Of a DNA stretch of 64,000 nt, positions 20,751 to 31,274 are shown in pieces. Below the pieces are notes generated by a model. The model saw only the letters and a list, made by a program, of their open reading frames with translations. It ran no database searches and was not told where the DNA came from. Position numbers and translations under genes: made by a program. Each line of letters starts with the position of its first letter. Within the stretch, counting starts at the first letter, position 1. Source of the DNA: Pseudoalteromonas spongiae UST010723-006 (GTDB taxonomy: Bacteria > Pseudomonadota > Gammaproteobacteria > Enterobacterales > Alteromonadaceae); the NCBI RefSeq assembly GCF_000238255.3, contig NZ_CP011039.1:2033001-2097000 (forward strand), read 5' to 3'.

Positions 20751-22271
20751 TTATTCACTCGCATCTTGGTTATGAAGCTCTAAACCCGATGACATCGCTG
20801 ATTCGCGACCAGATTTAGCCGCATCATTACGCAGTGCATCGATACGATTTAAGTAAGCTTGATCAATATCACCAGTTACATAGTTACCATCGAAAACAGA
20901 TGTTTCGAAGTTGCTGATTTCAGGGTTTTCTTTACTTACAGCACTAATAAGATCAGGCAATGATTGATAAATTAGGCCATCTGCACCAATGCTTGCATTG
21001 ATATCTTCAACTTCGCGGCCATGTGCAATTAGCTCTTGCGCTGATGGCATATCAACACCATATACGTTCGGGAAACGAATTTCCGGTGCTGCTGATGCAA
21101 AATAAACATTCTTAGCACCTGCTTCGCGCGCCATTTCAACAATCTGTGCCGATGTTGTACCACGTACAATTGAGTCATCTACAAGTAATACGTTTTTGCC
21201 TTTAAACTCTTGTGCGATGGCATTTAGCTTACGGCGAACCGATTTTTTACGTAGTTCTTGACCAGGCATAATGAAAGTACGGCCAATGTAACGGTTTTTA
21301 ACGAAGCCCTGACGATACGGAAGGTCAAGTACGTTTGCCATTTCTAACGCGATATCACACGAAGTTTCAGGAATTGGAATAACAACATCAATTTCTTTGT
21401 CAGCCCATTCGCGTTTTACTTTTTCACCTAGTTTAGTACCCATGTTTACACGTGCAGCGTAAACCGAGATTTTATCGATTGTCGAATCTGGACGTGCGAA
21501 GTATACAAATTCAAAAATACATGGGCTGTATGCAGCATTTTGTGCACAGTGTTGCGAATGTAGCTGGCCGTCTTTTGATACAAAAATGGCTTCGCCTGGC
21601 GCAACATCACGAATAAATTCAAAACCACACGCATCAAGTGCAACACTTTCTGATGCAAACATGTACTCAACACCTTGCTCAGTTTCGCGTTTACCAAATA
21701 CCAGTGGGCGAATACCGTTAGCATCACGAAATGCAATCATGCCGTGGCCGATAATCATCGCAATTGACGCGTAACCACCAACAACTTTGCTATTTACCGT
21801 TGTTACCGCAGTGAATACGTCTTCAGGCGATAGCTCAAGTTTATTCGGTTTGGCAAGTTCATGGGCTAAGATATTCAGTAATACTTCTGAATCTGATGTG
21901 GTGTTAACGTGGCGCTTTGCTGTTTTAAATAAATCTTCTTTCAACGCTTCTGCATTGGTTAAGTTGCCATTGTGCGCAAGCGCAATACCAAATGGCGAGT
22001 TTACATAAAACGGTTGTGCTTCAGCTGAGCTTGAAGAACCAGCCGTTGGGTAACGAACATGACCAATACCCATATCGCCTTGTAAACGCTTCATATGGCG
22101 TGTGTGAAATACATCTTTCACTAGGCCATTGTCTTTACGTAAGCTAAAGGTGTTATTGTCAATGGTAATAATACCCGCCGCATCCTGACCACGGTGCTGT
22201 AAAACGGTTAAACCGTCATAAAGAGTTTGATTTACCGGGGTAGTTCCGACGATACCAACGATACCACACAT
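20751..22271 (-). CDS. purF: Amidophosphoribosyltransferase
   Basis: First committed enzyme of purine synthesis: PRPP plus glutamine gives phosphoribosylamine. Met is followed directly by the nucleophile Cys2 (MCGIVGIVG) of the Ntn glutaminase domain. The PRPP loop [14 protein letters not shown] lies near residue 366. The length of 506 residues matches E. coli. It is downstream of cvpA with a 26-base gap, the standard cvpA-purF operon. I looked for a PurR palindrome ahead of cvpA and did not see one. Confidence 0.97.
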   Translation of the reverse strand: MCGIVGIVGTTPVNQTLYDGLTVLQHRGQDAAGIITIDNNTFSLRKDNGLVKDVFHTRHMKRLQGDMGIGHVRYPTAGSSSSAEAQPFYVNSPFGIALAHNGNLTNAEALKEDLFKTAKRHVNTTSDSEVLLNILAHELAKPNKLELSPEDVFTAVTTVNSKVVGGYASIAMIIGHGMIAFRDANGIRPLVFGKRETEQGVEYMFASESVALDACGFEFIRDVAPGEAIFVSKDGQLHSQHCAQNAAYSPCIFEFVYFARPDSTIDKISVYAARVNMGTKLGEKVKREWADKEIDVVIPIPETSCDIALEMANVLDLPYRQGFVKNRYIGRTFIMPGQELRKKSVRRKLNAIAQEFKGKNVLLVDDSIVRGTTSAQIVEMAREAGAKNVYFASAAPEIRFPNVYGVDMPSAQELIAHGREVEDINASIGADGLIYQSLPDLISAVSKENPEISNFETSVFDGNYVTGDIDQAYLNRIDALRNDAAKSGRESAMSSGLELHNQDASE

Positions 22272-22297
22272 GAGAAAAATCCTCGCCTGATAAGGGG

Positions 22298-22786
22298 TTA
22301 TTGAGTTAAGAAGCTTGAATTATCTTCGAGGTATTCAAAAAACCATTCGATAATAAAGCTAAACTCTGGAATTAAACTTGAACTACTCCACCAGTCTTTA
22401 CTTGGGGCACTGGTGAAAGCATCGAGAAAAAATAATAGTGCACTAATTATGAGCACGCCACGCAATGCGCCAAACACTAAACCAATAATTCGGTCTGTAC
22501 CTGATAAACCTGTGCGCTGAACGAGTTCTCCAAGTACATAATTCACTAAACTGCCAACAATCAAGGTAGAGAAAAACAAGATTGCGATTGCAGCGCCATT
22601 ACGTACTAGGGGTTCGGAGATAGTGTCAGCAAGGAAGACGGCGAGATGTTCATAAAACATGCTTGAGATAAAAAAGGCAGCGATCCAAACAGCAAGCGAC
22701 ATTGCTTCTTTAACAAAGCCGCGCATCAAACTTACTAAGGATGAAAGTCCGATGATACCCAAAATGGTGTAATCTACCCAGATCAT
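22298..22786 (-). CDS. cvpA: CvpA family membrane protein
   Basis: 162-residue inner-membrane protein with four hydrophobic segments, beginning [21 protein letters not shown]. In E. coli CvpA is required for colicin V production and matters for envelope homeostasis; its molecular role is unclear. It is placed between dedD and purF as in E. coli. Confidence 0.93.
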   Translation of the reverse strand: MIWVDYTILGIIGLSSLVSLMRGFVKEAMSLAVWIAAFFISSMFYEHLAVFLADTISEPLVRNGAAIAILFFSTLIVGSLVNYVLGELVQRTGLSGTDRIIGLVFGALRGVLIISALLFFLDAFTSAPSKDWWSSSSLIPEFSFIIEWFFEYLEDNSSFLTQ

Positions 22787-22846
22787 ATTAACCTGCCCTT
22801 TTATGTTTCGCGCGCATTTTATATAAGCTTACGCCTAATTGCCAGC

Positions 22847-23497
22847 TCAATTTGTGATTTCAAATTGTGTCACTCGGCCATTCAGCTTGGTTAATTTTTT
22901 CAATTGGGGTAATTGTGATTCTAATTTTTGCTTATCTAACTCAGGCCCTACAAACACTTTTGTTAGTGTGCCTGATGGGGTTTTAATCGGTTTTGTAAAC
23001 GCGGTAAAGCCCGCACCTTTAAGCTTCGCAAGTAACGATTCAACGTTCGCTTTATGAGAAAAACTACCTAATTGAATCACCCAAGCGAAATCCTCAAGAT
23101 TGCTTTTTTCAGGTCGTTTAACCGCAACTTTCGGTTCAACTTTAGTATCGTTCACCGTTGGTGTTTCACCTAAATCAACCGTTGCGACTTTCTTTTCTTC
23201 CGTAAACTCGGCTTCATTTTGCGCTTTTTCAACTAAATCACTATTGAATGGCGAATTTTCGCCTTCATCGATTGCGGCTTCTTCAATCACGGGCGTACTT
23301 GGCAATGACTCACGTGCAAGCACTTGATCGGGTTCTGGATCTAAATCGATAGCTCTAAACTCTGGGCGTTCAGGTATATCTTTAAACGTTTCGCGTTTTT
23401 GTACTTTTTCGCCATCTAATATATTAGGAATAAATACAATCGCCGCTGTTACAACAATAACCGTACCCACTAAGCGATTGATAAATTGACTATTCAC
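22847..23497 (-). CDS. dedD: DedD-like SPOR-domain cell-division protein
   Basis: Bitopic inner-membrane protein of 216 residues. It has a short cytoplasmic N-terminus, one membrane helix at about 8-26 (RLVGTVIVVTAAIVFIPNI), a long acidic linker and a C-terminal SPOR domain at about 135-214 (FAWVIQLGSFSHKANVESLL, TKVFVGPELDKQKLE). SPOR domains bind denuded septal peptidoglycan. Its position just after folC (2-base gap) matches E. coli dedD. Confidence 0.9.
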   Translation of the reverse strand: MNSQFINRLVGTVIVVTAAIVFIPNILDGEKVQKRETFKDIPERPEFRAIDLDPEPDQVLARESLPSTPVIEEAAIDEGENSPFNSDLVEKAQNEAEFTEEKKVATVDLGETPTVNDTKVEPKVAVKRPEKSNLEDFAWVIQLGSFSHKANVESLLAKLKGAGFTAFTKPIKTPSGTLTKVFVGPELDKQKLESQLPQLKKLTKLNGRVTQFEITN

Positions 23498-23499
23498 CT

Positions 23500-24768
23500 T
23501 TACTCCTTATTTTGCCAAAACGCGATTGCATCAGCCACAGTGTAGAATGAGCCAAATACAATTAGCAACTGATCTTCAGTCATATTTGCTAAAACCGTTT
23601 GCAAGCCGCTTGCGACACTGTCATGAATTGTTGCGTTTGGCGTGTCCACTTCACTGTGTAATTGCAGTAATAAATTATCGGCTTTATCGCCTCTAAAGCA
23701 CGTTAGATTGGCTAAATGCCATTGATCAATATTTGACTTAACCGCATTAAACACCGCTTTTTGGTCTTTGTCTTGCAGCATTCCGGTAAGTGCAATAATC
23801 GTTTTGCCTTGTGCTTGAAATGTCGCCAATTTCGATGCTAAGTATCGTGCCGATTCAGGATTGTGTGCAACATCCGCATACACCAGCGGCTGTTCGCTCA
23901 AGCATTGAAAACGTCCTTCAACCGTAAGGTTAGCCAATACATCACAAATGGTGTCTTCATTTGGCAGCAAACCTAGTGTGTAAAGCGTTGTAATCGCCGT
24001 TGCCACATTTTGCGCTGGAATATTCGGTACCGGTAAAGACAAGGTTAAATCGCCATTTTGGTACGTTAGCAAATCAGTTGTCAGTGCAAACGAATAGTTT
24101 TGCTGTGCCGCAGTTACCTCTGTGCCCAGCTCTTCTGCATATTGCCAAATAGAGCTTGGGATAGCCAAATCACCAACAATCGCAGGGGCATTAGCTCTGA
24201 AAATACCTGCTTTTTCGCGACCAACCAACTCTCGAGTATCACCTAAGTATTCTTTGTGGTCTAAATCGATAGTTGTAATAACAGAAGCGATGGGCTCAAC
24301 AATGTTAGTGGCATCCAATCGACCACCTAAACCTACCTCTAATAAGATGTAGTCAGGCTTTTTCTGTTTAAATACTTCAAGTGCCGCCAGTGTGCCAAAT
24401 TCAAAATAAGTCAGACTAATTTCACCACGCCCCTGCTCTAGCGCATGAAACGCTGCAACATGATCTTGGTCTGGTAATTCCGACCCATTAATACGTACAC
24501 GTTCGTTATAACGAATTAAATGGGGTGACGCATAAGTGCCAACTGAATAACCTTGAGATAGTAATAAGGCTTCTAAACAACGTGCGGTTGTGCCTTTACC
24601 ATTGGTACCTGCGATTAAAATAACATTAGGAAGTGCGGTATAACCGAGCTTTTCACCGACCTGGCGAACGCGCGTTAAACCCATATCAATGTTTGAAGGA
24701 TGAATACTTTCTAAATAACAAAGCCAATCATCTAGACTCGATGATTGGCTTGGTACAACATGTATCAT
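23500..24768 (-). CDS. folC: FolC, dihydrofolate / folylpolyglutamate synthase
   Basis: Adds L-glutamate to dihydropteroate and to folates, with ATP. The Mur-ligase P-loop GTNGKGT is at 54-60. KAGIFR and the tail VFGSFYTVADAI are typical. It has 422 residues. It lies 29 bases after accD and is followed by dedD, a conserved order. An 11-bp perfect inverted repeat lies within codons 7-16. Confidence 0.95.
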   Translation of the reverse strand: MIHVVPSQSSSLDDWLCYLESIHPSNIDMGLTRVRQVGEKLGYTALPNVILIAGTNGKGTTARCLEALLLSQGYSVGTYASPHLIRYNERVRINGSELPDQDHVAAFHALEQGRGEISLTYFEFGTLAALEVFKQKKPDYILLEVGLGGRLDATNIVEPIASVITTIDLDHKEYLGDTRELVGREKAGIFRANAPAIVGDLAIPSSIWQYAEELGTEVTAAQQNYSFALTTDLLTYQNGDLTLSLPVPNIPAQNVATAITTLYTLGLLPNEDTICDVLANLTVEGRFQCLSEQPLVYADVAHNPESARYLASKLATFQAQGKTIIALTGMLQDKDQKAVFNAVKSNIDQWHLANLTCFRGDKADNLLLQLHSEVDTPNATIHDSVASGLQTVLANMTEDQLLIVFGSFYTVADAIAFWQNKE

Positions 24769-24797
24769 AGTGCAATAAGTTGCTAAATCAGTTTAGA

Positions 24798-25673
24798 TTA
24801 TGCAATTCTATGCTCTTGTTCAGTTGACGGCAAGTGCATATATTTCGCAACTAGGCGTGCAATGGTGTCACGCATTTCACGACGGTCAACAATCATATCA
24901 ATTGCGCCGTGCTCTAAAAGGAATTCAGAGCGCTGAAAACCTTCTGGTAACGTTTCACGTACTGTTTGCTCAATTACACGCGGACCAGCAAAACCAATTA
25001 GCGCTTTCGGCTCAGCAATATTAATATCACCTAGCATTGCTAATGACGCAGAAACACCACCCATAGTTGGGTCAGTAAGTACTGAAATAAACGGCAAGCC
25101 TTGCTCGCTCATTTTATCCAGTGCAGCACTGGTTTTTGCCATTTGCATTAGTGACATAAGTGCTTCTTGCATACGTGCACCACCTGATGCAGAGAAACAA
25201 ATTAGAGGCATTTTATGCTCTAAGCATTTGTTAACTGCTTCAACAAAGCGCGCACCAACAACCGATGCCATTGAACCACCCATAAATGAGAATTCAAATG
25301 CCACAGCTGCAACAGGTACACCTTTTAAGCGGCCAGTCATCGCAACAAGTGCGTCTTTTTCGCCACTTACTTTTTGTGCGCTTGAAATACGGTCTGAGTA
25401 TTTCTTTGAGTCTTTAAATTTTAAAACATCTTTTGGCTCAAACTCTTGGCCAAGCTCTAGACGCTCACCATCATCTAAAAACTGCTCAAGACGTTTACGT
25501 GCGCCAATACGCATATGATGATCACATTTAGGGCAAACATGTTGTTGTTTTTCTAGTTCTGCCTTGTAAACGATCGTGTCACAATCACCACATTTAGCCC
25601 AAACACCTTCAGGAATTTCTTTACGACCCGTAGACTTGGTTGTTTTTGGTAAGATTTTTTCTAACCAGCTCAT
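24798..25673 (-). CDS. accD: Acetyl-CoA carboxylase carboxyltransferase subunit beta
   Basis: With AccA it transfers carboxyl from biotin to acetyl-CoA, making malonyl-CoA for fatty acid synthesis. The zinc ribbon uses Cys28, Cys31, Cys47 and Cys50. The crotonase-fold body contains [15 protein letters not shown] and [18 protein letters not shown]. Its 291 residues are normal. It leads accD-folC-dedD-cvpA-purF; the upstream gap carries a motif shared with fabB (25757-25772). Confidence 0.97.
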   Translation of the reverse strand: MSWLEKILPKTTKSTGRKEIPEGVWAKCGDCDTIVYKAELEKQQHVCPKCDHHMRIGARKRLEQFLDDGERLELGQEFEPKDVLKFKDSKKYSDRISSAQKVSGEKDALVAMTGRLKGVPVAAVAFEFSFMGGSMASVVGARFVEAVNKCLEHKMPLICFSASGGARMQEALMSLMQMAKTSAALDKMSEQGLPFISVLTDPTMGGVSASLAMLGDINIAEPKALIGFAGPRVIEQTVRETLPEGFQRSEFLLEHGAIDMIVDRREMRDTIARLVAKYMHLPSTEQEHRIA

Positions 25674-25756
25674 TTAAATCTCTCTCACTGCTATATCTGC
25701 TTTGAACTACACAGAAAATTTTTGCAATTAAAACACTAATCGTGCGACTAAGGTAT

Positions 25757-25772
25757 AAAAAACTGGTCTAAT
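25757..25772. promoter_or_regulatory. FadR-like motif upstream of accD (identical to one upstream of fabB)
   Basis: AAAAAACTGGTCTAAT occurs here, 84-99 bases before the accD start, and again at 34804-34819 before fabB. ACTGGTC matches one half of the enterobacterial FadR consensus. That it is an operator is inferred. Confidence 0.45.
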
Positions 25773-25804
25773 ATGTCGCTAAATTGTGTTAATTAATCGG
25801 TTTT

Positions 25805-26596
25805 TTATAAGCTATTTGGTAAAAATAGCGGCCCTGGATCCGATTTAGGTATTTCAAAATGTTCAGGATAATCCACTTCCACTAAATATAACCCACCAGG
25901 CTTTGCCGTTGCAGATGCCTGGGTGCGATCTTTAAGCGCTAATACTTGTTGCATCCACTCTGGTGGGTACTTGCCTTGGCCAATATCAATTAAACATCCG
26001 GCAATATTTCGTACCATGTGGTGAACAAACGCGTTGGCTTTAATATCAATCACAATAAAGTCGTTATAACGTTCAACATTTAGATGCATAATGTTTCGAA
26101 ATGGCGTTTTTGATTGACAATGCACAGCGCGCACCGATGTAAAGTCTTGCTCGCCCAACAAATAAGGCGCAGCTAACTGCATTTGTTTTACATCAAGTGG
26201 GTGGTGATAATGACTAAGACCCGAACGTAAAATGCCTGGTCGATAAGTACTGTTATATATAATGTAGCGATAGCGTCTTGCTGTTGCGCTATAACGCGCA
26301 TGAAAGTCTTCACTTACTTGTTTTGCCCAGCGAATTGCAATGGCATCCGGTAAGTTGGCATTCACACCGAGCGTAAACGCCACCATGGCTCTATCAGCGG
26401 TGGTGTCAAAATGCACTACCTGCCCTGTTCCATGTACACCAGCATCGGTTCTACCCGCACAAGTCACTTCTATTTTTTCGTTACAGATCTTTGAAAGCGC
26501 GTTTTCGAGCTCTTCTTGTACACTGTTTACGTGTTGTTGGCGCTGCCAACCACTGTACTGAGAACCATCATATTCTACGCCTAGAGCGACTCGCAT
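25805..26596 (-). CDS. truA: TruA, tRNA pseudouridine(38-40) synthase
   Basis: Makes pseudouridine at positions 38-40 of the anticodon arm. Catalytic Asp51 is in [17 protein letters not shown] chose ATG 26596 ([20 protein letters not shown], 263 residues), the family's normal start. A longer frame to 26656 adds 20 unrelated residues and would run into the fimV terminator. It lies between fimV and accD as in related genomes. Confidence 0.95.
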   Translation of the reverse strand: MRVALGVEYDGSQYSGWQRQQHVNSVQEELENALSKICNEKIEVTCAGRTDAGVHGTGQVVHFDTTADRAMVAFTLGVNANLPDAIAIRWAKQVSEDFHARYSATARRYRYIIYNSTYRPGILRSGLSHYHHPLDVKQMQLAAPYLLGEQDFTSVRAVHCQSKTPFRNIMHLNVERYNDFIVIDIKANAFVHHMVRNIAGCLIDIGQGKYPPEWMQQVLALKDRTQASATAKPGGLYLVEVDYPEHFEIPKSDPGPLFLPNSL

Positions 26597-26660
26597 GAAC
26601 ACTATTCCATGAATTTGAAAAACCCTAATTATACCGAGAGCTTGTCTTGATACCAAGTAT

Positions 26661-26688
26661 AAAAAAGCCCGCTATGCGGGCTTTTTCA
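26661..26688. terminator. Terminator downstream of fimV
   Basis: AAAAAAGCCCGC-TAT-GCGGGCTTTTT on either strand; positioned to end fimV transcripts ahead of truA. Confidence 0.85.
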
Positions 26689-26696
26689 AATTAAAC

Positions 26697-29600
26697 TTAA
26701 GACAGTTGCTGTTTTAATGCAAGTGCTTCGTCTTGTACTTCAGGCGGGCCGTCTTTGATCACTTCGTCAATAACTTTCAGCGCACTTTCTGAATCGTTAA
26801 TTTCAAGGTATGCGCGGGCAAGGTCTAGTTTTGCAGAAAAACCTTGGTTCTCGGTATCTACATCTAGTGAGTCTTCCCCTGCCAGTAAATCCTCAAAATC
26901 ACCTAAACCAACGTCCATATCTACATTTTGATAAGGCTCATTATCGGCGTCTAAATCATCACTTTCGTCAAGCAGATCATCAATATCTAAATAATCTGAT
27001 TCGGCAGTATCAATCTCTTCTACTTCAAACGGTTCCGCTTCTGACTTTTCATCAAGTAAAGAATCAAAATCTAATTCAAAATCTTTCTGAGATTCACTAG
27101 AAATAGGCTCAGGCTCTGCTAATTCATTCAACAAGCTGTCAAAGTCAGTACTCTCTAGCTCATCGATTAGCATATCATTGCTATTGTCTAAGTCACTACC
27201 TAACAAATCATCATCAAGTAAGTCGTCATTTTCTGATTCTGTCGCTGATAGATCTTCTGTTGTAATAACTTCATCATTGATTGCTTGCGCTTGTTCTATT
27301 TCTGGTAACGGTTGCTCGTTATCAAACACTGGCGCATCCAGCTCTTCAAGCGCTTCATCCAGTTCAAGTTCTGGGTATTCATCAAGTGTTTGACTTGGTG
27401 TATCGGCGCGTAATTGCTCGTCACTCTCAAATTGCTCAGACAGACGCTCATCTTCAGCGCCAAGATCGACATCAATTGCTAATGGATCATCACCAAAATC
27501 AACATTTTCTTCAGATAAAATGCTGTCGTCGATGCCAATATCAAGCGTGTCATTAAGATCGTTCTCTAATTCATCGTCATTTAACGATTCACCATCAGGA
27601 AAAGCCATATCTTCAAGCAATTGCTCTGGCTCAAGCGTATCCGTTGCCTCATCACTTTCTACTGATTCATTCTGCTCAGCTATTTCAAGTGGCTCATCAA
27701 GCGCATCTAATAATGCATCGTCACCATCAAGTGCATCGAGTAACGCTTCATCTGCTGTTTGCACGTCAGATGCAGATTCATCAAGCATCGATAAATCATG
27801 CTCGACCGTTTGCTCAGTTAAATTATCGAAGTTGTTAGCATCAATATCCGTTAAATCAGACTCAAATGCGTCAATATCTTCTGAAGCTGTTATTTGTGGC
27901 TCAATTGCGTCAAGTTCATCGAACTCGTCTAGCGCCTCTTCATTAGATACAGGTAAATCATCTAACGACTCTTCTACTGGCTCGTCTAATTCTTCAGAGA
28001 TGATTTCGTCTTCAAGGGCGGCTGCTTCACCGTTTACATCATCAACATCAATTTCAGCGATATCTGCATCATTAGACGCTTCATCAGATTCAAGCGCTTC
28101 TGGCTCAATCACATCAAGTTCATCTAATTCATCTAGCGCACCTTCACTTGATGCAAGTGTGTCATCCAACGAGTCTTCGAGGGAGTTATCTAACGACTCT
28201 TCGAGTGAATCATATAGTGATTCTTCTAGTGACTCGTCTAACTCTTCAGAGATTATTTCGTCTTCAAGAGCAACTGCTTCATCGTTGACTTCATCAACAT
28301 CAATTTCAGCGATATCAGCTTCACTAGACGCTTCATCAGATTCAAGCGCTTCTGGCTCAATCGCATCAAGTTCATCTAATTGCTCTAGCGTCTCTTCATT
28401 TGATGCAAATGAATCATCTAGTGACTCTTCGACTGACTCATCTAATTCTTCAGAGATTATTTCGTCTTCAAGGGCGACAGCTTCATCGTTTACATCATCA
28501 ACATCAATTTCAGCGATATCAGCTTCACTAGACGCTTCATCAGATTCAAGCGCTTCTGGCGCAATTGCATCAAGCTCATCTAGCGCCTCTTCATTAGATA
28601 CAGGTGAATCATCTAACGACTCTTCTACTGACTCATCTAATTCTTCAGAGGTTATTTCGTCTTCAAGGGCAGCTTCAACATTAATGTCGTCAACATCAAT
28701 TTCATCGATATCGGCATTACTAGACGCTTCATCAAGTTCAAACGCTTCTAATTCTTCCGCTTCTGACGCAATCGTATCAAGTTCATCTAATTCATCTAGC
28801 GCATCTTCACTTGATGCAAGTGTGTCATCCAACGAGTCTTCGAGTGAATCATCTAGTGATTCTTCTACTGGCTCGTCTAACGCTTCAGAGCTGATTTCAT
28901 CTTCAAGGGAAGCTGCTTCAACGTTTACATCATCAACATCAATTTCAGTATCATTTGACTCTGTCGCATCTAATTCAGACTCTGATTCTACACTTTGTTC
29001 AATTAGCTCATCGATGTCATCAAGTGCCGATCCGTTATCACTTTCAGCTGTCTGCTCTAATAAGGCATCAATATCATCATCTGACTCAGTAGCTTCTGTC
29101 GACTGCGCAGCTTCATCTAACAATGCGTCAATATCATCAACATCGCTTGTCTCAACTTCCGCTGCTTGTTCCTCTAATGTGTCAACAGAAATATCATCTG
29201 AATCGAGCGAATCTTCAAGTTCATTTTCTGATGTGTCTGTATTTGCAATAGCTTCTGCAGCGGCTTGTTGCGCAGCTAGACGTTCTGCGTCTGAGTTAGC
29301 CTCTTCGATTAATGCATCAAGATTGGTTAGGTCAGTATCATCAGCCTCAACCTCATTGATCATCGCATCAATATCATCCATATCTAATTGGATTTCAGGT
29401 TCTTTCTCTTCTTCGCTTTCAGTTACTTCAGACTCTAGTTCATCATTACTTAGCTCATCCATAATAGCATCGACATCAGCTACATCAGGCTCTTCCTGAC
29501 TGAGCGGCTCTTGCTCTTCTGGAATATCTAGTTCAATTTCACTATCGCTTTCTGCTATTTCGTCAATCGCCACATCATCGCTATCAGCGCCTGTGTCAAA

Positions 29601-30953
29601 ATCTTGCGCTAGAATCGCATCAATATCGTCAGCATCTGCTAATTCGTCGTCTGCGCTATCATTATTTAAATCTGGCACGAGGTCATCTGAATCACTTTCA
29701 TCTAGCAAATCATCATCAAGTGCATCACCTAGTAGACCGTCAAGCTCATCTTGATCTAGCAGCGAGTTAGTTTCTTCGAGCGCAGGCTCTTCATCTTCGT
29801 AGAGCAAGTCTTCAGGTTCGCCCAATGTATCGTCTAGATCATCATCAAGTGCAACAACATCATCGTCTAGTGCATCGTCAAAGCTTTGATCAAGCACATC
29901 ATCAAATGGGTCGTCTAATCCTTGGTCTAAACCTGAACTTAAATCATCGTCTACTGTGTTATCTGCCAGAACGTCATCTAACCCATCGCTTAAATCATCA
30001 TCTAACGTATCGTTTACGATAGGGTCTGGTACCTTTGACATTGGTGTATCAAAAATAGGTTCTTCAGGTTCAACTTTATTTGCACGCGATTTAAACCAAT
30101 AAATTGCGCCGCCAACAATTAAAAACCCAGGAATAAGTGCAAGCACGACTAACAGCAGTGGGTTATTTGTCAAATTTTGTAAACTAAATGATTCTGCCTC
30201 AGCCTTGGCCTTGGCTTCTTGTTCTGCAAGAATGCGATGCTGGTCAGCAAGTAGCGCTTTTAATTCGTCTAGTGTTTGTCTATCGCTGTCTAATTGACCG
30301 CGAATATGCTCAAGTTCAGTTGATAAGCTGGTAACTTGCTTTTTCAGGTTTTCATTTTCGTTAAGAATTGCCTCAACGTTATCAACCGATGATTTAAATT
30401 CGTCTTTAAGCTGCTCTAACTTCTCATTTTGTGCTTCTTTTGCCTGCTTAATTTCGTCACTTAGTTCTTTTTTAGCAACGATTACATCTTCTTTTTTCGC
30501 CTGCTCTGCTTGCTTTGCAACAACGTCGATTTCGGTTTGAGTAAGTTCGCCTTTAACCTTTTTATCCCAAAGTTTGTCATCTAGCTCTGAACGCTCTTGG
30601 GCAAAGCCTGCATTAATGCTTCGGATCTCGCGCATTGATGGCATTGCTAAATAAGCGCCAGGGCGCAAGTGATTAATATTATTATCGAGGAAAGAATTGG
30701 GGTTTTTCTGATAAATCGCTTGCATTACCTGATAAATCGTAACCGAGTTATCAGGTCTTAATTTAGTTGCGATACGCCATAGCGTGTCTGAATCGCGAAT
30801 TGGTCCATAACGTTTCCCCTGTTCACCGATATCTACGTTTTTCGGTCCGCGGATGCGAGTGCTGTCGGCAAAAAGGTCGAATGATAGGGTCGATGCACCT
30901 AGCAACACTGCCGAAAATAAAATTATCGCTTTTGAAGAAAAGAAGCTGCGCAT
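26697..30953 (-). CDS. fimV: FimV/HubP-type polar landmark protein, very large and acidic
   Basis: 1418-residue inner-membrane protein. A signal-like N-terminus is followed by a periplasmic LysM-like peptidoglycan-binding domain near 45-110 (YGPIRDSDTLWRIATKLRP), a coiled coil near 130-255, and a membrane helix near 265-290 (LLLVVLALIPGFLIVGGAIYW). About 1050 residues of Asp/Glu/Ser/Leu-rich cytoplasmic repeats come next, and a TPR-type FimV C-terminal domain of about 50 residues ends LKVIDEVIKDGPPEVQDEAL. In Vibrio, HubP organises the pole (ParA-like proteins, flagella, chemotaxis); in Pseudomonas, FimV supports type IV pili. Its place between asd and truA is the standard fimV locus. Confidence 0.93.
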   Translation of the reverse strand: MRSFFSSKAIILFSAVLLGASTLSFDLFADSTRIRGPKNVDIGEQGKRYGPIRDSDTLWRIATKLRPDNSVTIYQVMQAIYQKNPNSFLDNNINHLRPGAYLAMPSMREIRSINAGFAQERSELDDKLWDKKVKGELTQTEIDVVAKQAEQAKKEDVIVAKKELSDEIKQAKEAQNEKLEQLKDEFKSSVDNVEAILNENENLKKQVTSLSTELEHIRGQLDSDRQTLDELKALLADQHRILAEQEAKAKAEAESFSLQNLTNNPLLLVVLALIPGFLIVGGAIYWFKSRANKVEPEEPIFDTPMSKVPDPIVNDTLDDDLSDGLDDVLADNTVDDDLSSGLDQGLDDPFDDVLDQSFDDALDDDVVALDDDLDDTLGEPEDLLYEDEEPALEETNSLLDQDELDGLLGDALDDDLLDESDSDDLVPDLNNDSADDELADADDIDAILAQDFDTGADSDDVAIDEIAESDSEIELDIPEEQEPLSQEEPDVADVDAIMDELSNDELESEVTESEEEKEPEIQLDMDDIDAMINEVEADDTDLTNLDALIEEANSDAERLAAQQAAAEAIANTDTSENELEDSLDSDDISVDTLEEQAAEVETSDVDDIDALLDEAAQSTEATESDDDIDALLEQTAESDNGSALDDIDELIEQSVESESELDATESNDTEIDVDDVNVEAASLEDEISSEALDEPVEESLDDSLEDSLDDTLASSEDALDELDELDTIASEAEELEAFELDEASSNADIDEIDVDDINVEAALEDEITSEELDESVEESLDDSPVSNEEALDELDAIAPEALESDEASSEADIAEIDVDDVNDEAVALEDEIISEELDESVEESLDDSFASNEETLEQLDELDAIEPEALESDEASSEADIAEIDVDEVNDEAVALEDEIISEELDESLEESLYDSLEESLDNSLEDSLDDTLASSEGALDELDELDVIEPEALESDEASNDADIAEIDVDDVNGEAAALEDEIISEELDEPVEESLDDLPVSNEEALDEFDELDAIEPQITASEDIDAFESDLTDIDANNFDNLTEQTVEHDLSMLDESASDVQTADEALLDALDGDDALLDALDEPLEIAEQNESVESDEATDTLEPEQLLEDMAFPDGESLNDDELENDLNDTLDIGIDDSILSEENVDFGDDPLAIDVDLGAEDERLSEQFESDEQLRADTPSQTLDEYPELELDEALEELDAPVFDNEQPLPEIEQAQAINDEVITTEDLSATESENDDLLDDDLLGSDLDNSNDMLIDELESTDFDSLLNELAEPEPISSESQKDFELDFDSLLDEKSEAEPFEVEEIDTAESDYLDIDDLLDESDDLDADNEPYQNVDMDVGLGDFEDLLAGEDSLDVDTENQGFSAKLDLARAYLEINDSESALKVIDEVIKDGPPEVQDEALALKQQLS
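27895..28951 (-). repeat. Acidic tandem modules within fimV
   Basis: About five imperfect copies of a 55-80 residue module. Each carries EIDVDDVN, LEDEI, SEELDE, VEESLDD, EEALDELDELD and PEALESDEAS. The copies keep strong nucleotide similarity, for example repeated runs of TCATCAACATCAATTTC on the plus strand. They form the intrinsically disordered cytoplasmic region. Confidence 0.85.
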
Positions 30954-31224
30954 GGGTTTCCTTTAATATTAACTCTGAGAAGTTTATATGTTCTTGAACA
31001 CGGTGCTCGAACATCAAACTTATGCAAAGTTTGCACCATTTTTATAGTTTCCTAGCTGTAACATCTTAAAATAGTGCGACTCTTTTTATAATTTTCAGCG
31101 TAAAACTATAAACCAGAAAACACTGAATATCCATTAATTAGCATTAGTAAAGTAACTGGCGGGATTACATTATCTCAGTATTTGAACATGCCGCTTTAAA
31201 CTGAAACTCAATAAGTTACGAATA

Positions 31225-31260
31225 ATGCCAAACAATTACGGTGGTATAATTGTTTGGCAT
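31225..31260. repeat. Perfect 14-bp inverted repeat between asd and fimV
   Basis: ATGCCAAACAATTA (31225-31238) and TAATTGTTTGGCAT (31247-31260) flank eight bases, starting 15 bases after the asd stop. No long T-run follows on the minus strand, so it is a weak terminator candidate. The rest of the 321-base gap (30954-31274) is AT-rich with no gene seen; it should hold the fimV promoter. Confidence 0.6.
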
Positions 31261-31274
31261 CAAAGAAATGACAA

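Noticed and set aside
22787..22846. PurR operator before cvpA-purF
   Set aside because: No ACGCAAACG-type palindrome could be read in this gap.
27520..29499. 659-codon serine-rich open frame on the plus strand
   Set aside because: It is the antisense of fimV's Asp/Glu-rich repeats (GAT/GAA/GAG read backwards as Ser codons), with no start signal or family likeness.
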